Assembly (NCBI GenBank): GCA_019925095.2
Contig: CM034411.1
Span: 5,309,501 to 5,373,500, forward strand
Direction of reading: 5' to 3'
DNA length: 64,000 nt
Source of the DNA: Dendrolimus kikuchii
Lineage: Eukaryota; Arthropoda; Insecta; Lepidoptera; Lasiocampidae
The position numbers and the translations under genes were made by a program. Under the pieces are notes generated by a model. It made no database searches. It saw only the letters and a program-made list of their open reading frames with translations, and was not told the DNA's origin. Positions 58,901 to 64,000 of this stretch are shown here, in pieces. Each line of letters begins with the position of its first letter. The stretch's first letter is position 1.

Positions 58901-61900
58901 CCTTGAAATTTAAATCGTAACACTTTTTATGATTATCTTAATTGTTCACCGTCTTTGTTCGCGCTTATTCACTAAAGTAATCATCTATTATGATGAAGGC
59001 TAATCTCTCTCTTTCTTTTAAGGCCGTCTCGCGAGTAAAACATCATAAACTGTTTTTGTTGTTTAAATTACGCAAATTCTTAGAAGCCAAGTTGTCTCGG
59101 TGTAATTTAAGTTTCCGAGAATTCCCGTGAATTGTGTGCATATTGCCGGGTTCGTGTTGATATTGCGAATACAAAAGGTCGGCCCGATTGCGACACGGCT
59201 AGTTGAGTTTCAACTGCGATCCAGGTATTACTAAGTGTACATTCGGTACCGGGAACTCATATTGACGGACTTGGCGTGTTTGGATTTGTTGTATTTTTAA
59301 GAACTGTGAACTATCCGTGCAGGAACGGAGAAAGAATACAATTTCCTGTCGTAAGAGACGACAAAACAACCCACAGCCTGGTGGTTGGGTGTGTGCCCGT
59401 CTGGATGACTAGCACCCCTGGTTTAGAGTATGCTGCCATAACAACTTTGAGTTGTTTGTGTTCCGGCATTAATGGACAGGTTACAGTCCCCCTTTAGAAA
59501 GCAGGCAGCATATTGTTAGCACCTTTGGTGTTACAAATGTCCATAGGCGATGGTAACCGCTTTCTATCAGGTAGGCCGTCTGCCGTTTACTGGACTCATG
59601 CCATAAAACAAAACTTTGTGATAATTCCAACGGTATTTTAAATTCACATCCCGCAAATTCGTAACAATACACGATTATTTTGATTGTTTATTATTGTGAA
59701 GCTGGCAAACAGGCTGACGGCCCACCTAAAGGAAAGTGTTGGACGTCGCTCATAGACGGTCAAAGAGGCCAGGCCGATGCGTTGCCAGCTTTTAGAATGA
59801 GATAGAGGTCTCACACAGAGTAATAAAATAACTTTAGTAACTTTTTTAAATTTCTTACTGCAATTTGAAAGTGGCAAGAGTAACTCGATTAGAATTTGGT
59901 TAAAAAACGTCCAATGGTTTTTTTTTATTGCAGGAGTTGAGCAGACAGGCAGACGGCCCACTTGATGGAAAGTGGTTACCATCGCCTATGGACATTTGTA
60001 ACACCAAAGGTGCTACAAATGCGCTGTTGCTCTCTTAAGGGAGACTGGAACCTGGTCACTAATGCCGGAACACAACACAAGGTTGTTATGGCGGCGTACT
60101 CTAGACCAGGGGTGGTCGCCATCCAGTCGAGCAAATACCCTACCACCTGGCTGTGGGTTGTTTTGTCGCCTCTTAAGACAGGCCGCCTGGCCGCAGGAAA
60201 CTGTATTCTTTCTCCGTTCCTGCACGGATGATGGTTACAAATTTTCCAAACTTCACCTTTATGAATATTCCCATTACAGGTATTATATGTTTCCAATATA
60301 AACGAGTTGTTGTATTTTTCAGAATATCCTGAAGACCCCGCAGCACACGTTGGTTTCCACTGCAATGTTTGCAACAAAGACATAGTGGGGTAAGTTGTAA
60401 TAATAATAACTTTTCTATTCATAACCATCTAGTGGATGGATGCAGAAGTCGTGGAAGGCCACGACACACCTTCCATGATCAAATTGATCGTGTACTAGCA
60501 GAAGGTGATGTCAGGAGCCTTAAGAACAGACGAGCGTGCATGACAAGAGTTATGAATGTCAAAGAAGCAAGTGCGGTGTGTAAGAATAAGTCTGAATGGC
60601 GCTCTGTTGTTCGTGCCTACCCCGCAAGGGAACTGGCCTGAAGTAATGTATGTATGTATGTATTTATAACCAAAGAGCGGTCCCACTCATCAGTTTCATG
60701 CTTTTGATTTAGGGCAGATTTTTCAATCAATTAAAGTTATCAGTGGAATAAACTATAACCTGAGTGAATTCAAGAGTATAACAATTTATCGGCTTTATTC
60801 ATGCATCAAACATTTTTTTTTTATGTTTTATACTTTATTCCTTGAATAACTTTTAATTGGTAGTTGAAAAGTCGGCCCTTAAAAAAAACGTTTAAAACAA
60901 AATTGTGTACAAATTGATTCATTATTTTTTTACCAAACTAATCAAAAAAGTTTGTTTCTTATAATTTTTTTATTTAAATGAATCAGCACATCGAGATAAC
61001 CAATGTGTCAAACTTGCCAAGCCGCCTTGGACAAGCGTGGCGGGTATACTGTCCGTTCCCCAATATGGTGGGAGGCCCGAGCCCAGCAGTGGAATGTTTA
61101 AGAGCTATTATTTATATCTATTTTTGTAGGAAAATGAATAAAGCTGATAATTGTAACTTCCAGTTTCCGATACGTGTGCGTGCAGTGCTTGGACTTCGAC
61201 CTGTGCGGCGGCTGCGAGGCCAGCGGGGCCCACGACCAGCACTACGTGCTCAGGATCCCTGGACCCAGGCCACATGTGAGTAAACAAACCTTTCCATTCT
61301 TTACTATAATCCGGGTAATTGGGATCGGACCCAGTTAAGTGTAACTTAGTCTAGTTGAAATAGAAGTCAGTATCTATTAGGCAATAAATTATCTAAATAA
61401 AGAAAAGAACATTGTTGTTGACGATAGAATTCGATGGATGAACGGCCCGCTCGGTGTTGCCTGTAAAATGAAATAAAATAAAATACAAATAATAAATAAT
61501 ATGAACATATAATTTAATATAAAATAAAAATATTTCTGTATTTACCTGTGTGTCTTTTTTAATTAAATAATAGCCAATTGATTGCCTAAAGGGAGTGGAA
61601 TGGACGAACTTCACTCGGGAATGACCCGAGTCAGTTGCCCGCGACCACTGACCGTGCTTATATGTGCTCTGCATTCGTTTCTTTCAAAGCAATCAACGGC
61701 TAACTTTTCAAACCCTTAAGACCTTGTTTTAATATTCTCCTTTTGCACAATTGGACGTTTATATCCGTTACAATTGTGATTCTAAGTATTAAGTTATTGA
61801 ATAATAACAGGATTAAATATATTTTTATACAATTGAATGTAATATTTATTTCATAGGACAGTTTACGATAATGTTAAAAGTTATGTTTTATGGATATGTC

Positions 61901-63296
61901 AGCAGTACCATCCTATTCGAAATAGACTAGTAAAGCAATGTTTGTACAAGAAGGCTTATTAATAATGAATATTATTATAGTTATGATCTATGTATTGAAG
62001 AAAAGTCTCTGTCTACCTCAATGGGAAACGGGTATGACGATATGCATGTATGTAATCTGTCGGTGTTTTATTTTCAGAGAGAAGTGCAGACCGTGTTGGC
62101 CCGAATCAGAAAGCAGCTGATGGCGTCAATGGACCCCATACAGGTGGCCGACGATGCTATGAGGTGCGAATATGTCTTCGTGATTTTTATTTGTGTCATT
62201 TAAAGCCTGATTTACATTTGCAATGCATGCATTGAGTGCAGTGAAAAGTATGTCCTTAGTACATACATCACATTAAAACGTCAGGTAAATACGTCAGGTA
62301 ATTTACCGGTAAAAAAAATAACACTCCTGTTCGATAAATAAAATTATCAAAACGGTTAAAAATACCATTTAACAAATACACTGCGTGTAGTCGCGTAGGT
62401 GATTATTGGAAATTATATACATGCAAGTTTCAACTATATAATTTTCGACATAAGATTTATTTTCGCTTTGCAGATATTTTCAATTTATCATGTGAATATT
62501 GAATTTTGATGATTTGATTGTATGCTCTATAGCCCTCAAAATAAAGCACAATATTTAACTTGGTGTTTTTTACAGTTAATGATATTTTTATTTGTTAGAA
62601 AATTTAAATGAAACGATATTTTTAATTTAGCGATCGCGAAGATGACGTGATTGGTTGATTTTTTAAACGTAATATATTGTTTGGTAATTGATATTACGGC
62701 GGGTCACTGCATATTTTCTATGGTTTTGGTTAAGTTGTGTTTTTGTATTTCAAGAGATTTGTACTTTGTTTTGACTTTTTTTTTGTGTGTTTGAGACTTT
62801 GTTTACTTTGTTGTTGTGGATTTTTAAATTTTATATCTAACTTAAAATGCCGAAAGTTCATTGAATCAAAAATAATGTAAGAAACTCAACCATTCGAGTT
62901 AACATTAGCAAAATTAATTTTTCAACGAAAAGATTTACCGAACAGTAAGGAATATTTATTTATTTGTAAGCAATTCATAATTCGATTATAAGATATTGCT
63001 ACAAGTTACGTTCTATGCAATGTGTCGTCCAGACCGTCGTATTCGAGATGGACAGTATGTCTGTCAATGCCGGATTCGTAGTTTCACAGTTGAAATTCTG
63101 TTCCAGTATAAAATCGGAGGTGAAAGAAGAGGACGAACAAATGCTGCTACAAGAAGTGGACACTGTAAGAGTGCGAGAAGAGACCGAGAATAGTAATGAT
63201 AAAGAGAACCAGGAGACCAGTCAAGACGAGGGAGAGACAAGTCAGGATGAGGCAGATCCACTTCAGACACACAACAACTCGGACGCTGAATCCTCC
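54367..63296 (+). CDS. ZZ zinc-finger protein with THAP-like first exon, continues past the window (module 9)
   Basis: The exons read are 54367-54409, 55070-55162 (uncertain), 56384-56464, 56927-57022, 57472-57588, 57854-57925, 60323-60389, 61164-61275, 62078-62163 and 63107-63296. Junctions are phase 1 up to 60323, then 2, 0, 2; every frame stays open. Exon 1 (MPQRSRCVFECNQF) looks like the CxxxC half of a THAP finger, with the short exon and phase of modules 6-8. No HxFP/CxxH half was found after it. Exons 3-6 encode a polar, acidic linker. Exons 7-8 encode a ZZ finger: HCNVCNKD, then FRYVCVQC, DLCGGC and GAHDQHY (Cys4/Cys2His2 cross-brace). ZZ domains bind N-terminal or histone-tail peptides, as in p62-type adaptors and acetyltransferase complexes. 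Exon 9 is helical (REVQTVLARIRKQL). Exon 10 starts with IKSEVKEED, which fits SUMO-site consensus, and then is very acidic. The gene continues beyond 63296 at a phase-0 donor. The ZZ part is certain and the THAP link is inferred. Confidence 0.75.
54480..54720. other. GC-rich block in intron 1 of the ZZ gene
   Basis: The text 'gactcgcgcgagcgttggcg', 'gcggtctaagtagcggg', 'gactgccgctcgcggc', 'gcgcgattcactcgcgacg' is far richer in GC and CpG than its neighbours. It may be a promoter-like island or a transposon insert replacing a lost THAP exon. The ORF at 54646-54849 lies over it and has no domain. Confidence 0.35.
55341..55870 (+). mobile_element. Helitron-like non-autonomous repeat(s)
   Basis: Two consecutive decayed units contain 'aatgtctgtctgtatgtcc', 'ccgattttgatgaaatttt' and, from 55675, 'tctcgtgtcacaatgtttgt' with 'gaccgattttaatcaaattt'. 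The end is 'caacgtctgccgggacagct' then 'agt'. This end, with CTAGT after a small hairpin, is typical of lepidopteran Helitron-type repeats. No Rep/helicase coding. Confidence 0.55.
55869..55934. repeat. (AT)n microsatellite
   Basis: About 65 bases of uninterrupted ta dinucleotides directly after the Helitron-like end. Confidence 0.95.
57700..57810 (+). repeat. Metulj-like SINE 3' end, copy 2
   Basis: The text 'ggtaaccaatgtgtgaaacc', 'gggcaagtgtggtggatata', 'ggccaaagcccagcaatggg', 'acatta' follows the same order as 60975-61110. It lies in an intron of the ZZ gene. Confidence 0.6.
58039..58772 (+). mobile_element. RTE-clade LINE 3' end (family A), host of a nested insertion
   Basis: Same family as 18308-18611 (RGSLKVAPMTEKLRGRR, MLNYKMDGY). 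It is flanked by a perfect 19-bp duplication acatattatcacgcctgtt (58020-58038, 58773-58791). It is split by a family B element at 58280-58655, and the remainder continues to the 'ggtgaaagaaaagagag' tail. It lies in the intron between 57925 and 60323 of the ZZ gene. Confidence 0.88.
58280..58655 (+). mobile_element. RTE-clade LINE 3' end (family B), nested
   Basis: The open frame gives [71 protein letters not shown] and RAYPARELA, then stop and a (tatg)n tail. It is flanked by gatatgatga (58270-58279, 58656-58665), a 10-bp duplication inside the family A element. It is the longest family B copy in the window. Confidence 0.9.
59312..59600 (-). mobile_element. 'gacggcccac' repeat, copy C, minus strand
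   Basis: Reverse complement of the 59921-60232 family: 'cggtttctatcaggtaggcc'-type head at 59560-59580, 'acaaatgtccataggcgatg', and 'ccgtgcaggaacggagaaag' at the far end. Non-coding. Confidence 0.6.
59676..59860 (+). repeat. Related 'gacggcccacctaaagg' repeat
   Basis: The text 'ctggcaaacaggctgacggc', 'ccacctaaaggaaagtg', 'gatgcgttgccagcttttag' is a diverged subfamily of the same repeat. Confidence 0.45.
59921..60232 (+). mobile_element. 'gacggcccac' repeat, copy B, longest
   Basis: It runs from 'ttttttattgcaggagttga' through 'gacggcccacttgatggaaa', 'ctggaacctggtcactaatg', 'ggctgtgggttgttttgtcg' to 'gttcctgcacggatgatgg'. It ends 90 bases before exon 7 of the ZZ gene. ORFs here are not genes. 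Confidence 0.65.
60431..60664 (+). mobile_element. RTE-clade LINE 3' fragment (family B), copy 4
   Basis: It encodes VDGCRSRGRPRHTFHDQIDR and the shared C-terminal end to RAYPARELA, then (tatg)n. It is inserted just after the donor of exon 7 of the ZZ gene, about 40 bases from the splice site. Confidence 0.82.
60975..61110 (+). repeat. Metulj-like SINE 3' end, copy 3
   Basis: The text 'gagataaccaatgtgtcaaa', 'cttgccaagccgccttgg', 'gcgtggcgggtatactgtcc', 'gaggcccgagcccagcagtg', 'gaatgttta', then a ttattta-type tail. It is intronic in the ZZ gene. Confidence 0.65.
62164..63106. other. Intron of the ZZ gene, no further content seen
   Basis: AT-rich intron between exons 9 and 10. A frame open upstream of the 63107 acceptor (from 63015) is treated as read-through, because only the acceptor ttctgttccag at 63096-63106 restores the phase from exon 9. 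Confidence 0.5.
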
Positions 63297-63429
63297 GTAA
63301 GTATATAAAACACTAGGATATGCCCGCGACTTAATCCACGTTTGACACGTAACATAAATTACAGTTAATTTGCCAGTATTTAAAATCAGTATATTTTCAA
63401 CAAGGCAACCAATTTCTACCATACCTGGA

Positions 63430-63705
63430 TTTTTTTATTGCATGAGTTCAGCAGATCGGTAGACGGCCCACCTAATGGAAAGCGGTTACCATCGCCTATG
63501 GATATTTGCAACACCAAAGGTTTTACGACTATGATGCTGCCCTGTATAGGGAGACTGGAACCTGGCCACTAATGCGGGAACACAACCCAAGGTTGTTATG
63601 GCGGCGTACTCTACACCAGGGGTGTTAGTCGTCCAGACGGATAAACACTATAACCTGGCTGTGAGATTTTTTCGCCGGCTTCCCGTGTAGTATGTATTGT
63701 TCATT
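63430..63705 (+). mobile_element. 'gacggcccac' repeat, copy D
   Basis: Head 'ttttttattgcatgagttca', 'gacggcccacctaatggaaa', body 'ggagactggaacctggccac', end 'taacctggctgtgag'. It lies 13 bases before an inverted copy. Confidence 0.6.
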
Positions 63706-63717
63706 GTAAGGGGGGCC

Positions 63718-63885
63718 AGCGCACAATAATTATAACAACCTTGTGTTGTGTTCCGGCATTGGTGACCAGGTTCCAGACTCCCTTAAGAGAGCAGCAGCGC
63801 ATTTGTAGCACATTTGGTGTAGCATGTGTCCATAGGCGATGGTAACCGCTTTCCATAAAGTGGGCCGTCTGGCTGCAATAAAAAA
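63718..63885 (-). mobile_element. 'gacggcccac' repeat, copy E, inverted to copy D
   Basis: Minus-strand copy: 'tcttaagggagtctggaacc' and 'ggttaccatcgcctatggac' when read in reverse complement. It forms a tail-to-tail pair with 63430-63705. Confidence 0.6.
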
Positions 63886-64000
63886 TGTATTTGCACACAT
63901 AGCATAAATGTAGTATATAAGGCTTCAATTTTGTCAAACAGTAATAAAGACATCCATCACATTGGGACAATGTAGTTTTAAGACTACTACCACCTCAAAC

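Noticed and set aside
63015..63106. ORF beginning upstream of the last ZZ-gene exon
   Set aside because: Only the acceptor at 63106 restores the phase from exon 9; upstream text is read-through of the intron.
1..64000. CRISPR arrays, operons, bacterial genes
   Set aside because: No regularly spaced repeats; introns and element types are eukaryotic throughout.

Overview
This window looks like AT-rich euchromatin from a moth or butterfly. Genes are split into small exons by GT-AG introns. Much of the rest is lepidopteran-style mobile DNA: RTE-clade LINE tails of the CFDP2-like type, a 'cccagcagtggga' SINE tail, Helitron-like 'ctagt' ends, tRNA-derived SINEs, Jockey/R1-clade LINEs and MITEs. 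There are no operons, no rRNA and no CRISPR. The species cannot be named from the sequence alone.

The main host content is a cluster of THAP-domain (C2CH zinc finger) genes. I read nine THAP starts. One is a complete small gene on the minus strand (7047-8262). One is a minus-strand copy with a one-base frameshift (21188-21642). Seven are on the plus strand, starting at 11550, 17261, 22767, 35810, 41958, 46018 and 54367. Most were rebuilt by hand from two to three short exons whose reading phases match across each intron. Three of them (22767, 35810, 11550) carry a downstream exon with an E/D-H-x-Y motif, the HCF-1 docking signature of human THAP proteins. The 41958 and 46018 genes are a tandem duplication. 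The 54367 start looks like only the first half of a THAP domain. It leads, with consistent phases, into a long acidic protein with a ZZ zinc finger (exons to 63296) that runs off the window. Every plus-strand THAP module ends at a phase-1 donor, and most lack a clear final exon. Separate genes or alternative first exons on shared 3' exons both remain possible.

Mobile DNA by region: MITEs and twin perfect hairpins (1.8-6.6 kb); a solo LTR (9.4-10.0 kb); a Jockey-like relic (15.6-16.5 kb); a SINE-like element (16.8 kb); an RTE tail (18.3 kb); a young R1-clade LINE, antisense in intron 1 of a THAP gene (22.9-26.1 kb); foldback and SINE-like copies (28.8-30.1 kb); a Merlin/IS1595-like transposase pseudogene split by a 1.74-kb foldback element with an 8-bp target duplication (30.2-33.3 kb); a Jockey-like relic (33.5-34.3 kb); mariner relics (44.7-45.1 and 50.5-51.0 kb); and an RTE element nested in another RTE element in an intron of the ZZ gene (58.0-58.8 kb).

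The THAP genes are probably sequence-specific DNA-binding transcription factors or co-factor adaptors. The ZZ protein would add a protein-interaction or histone/ubiquitin-type reader module. The transposons sit almost wholly in introns and intergenic DNA.
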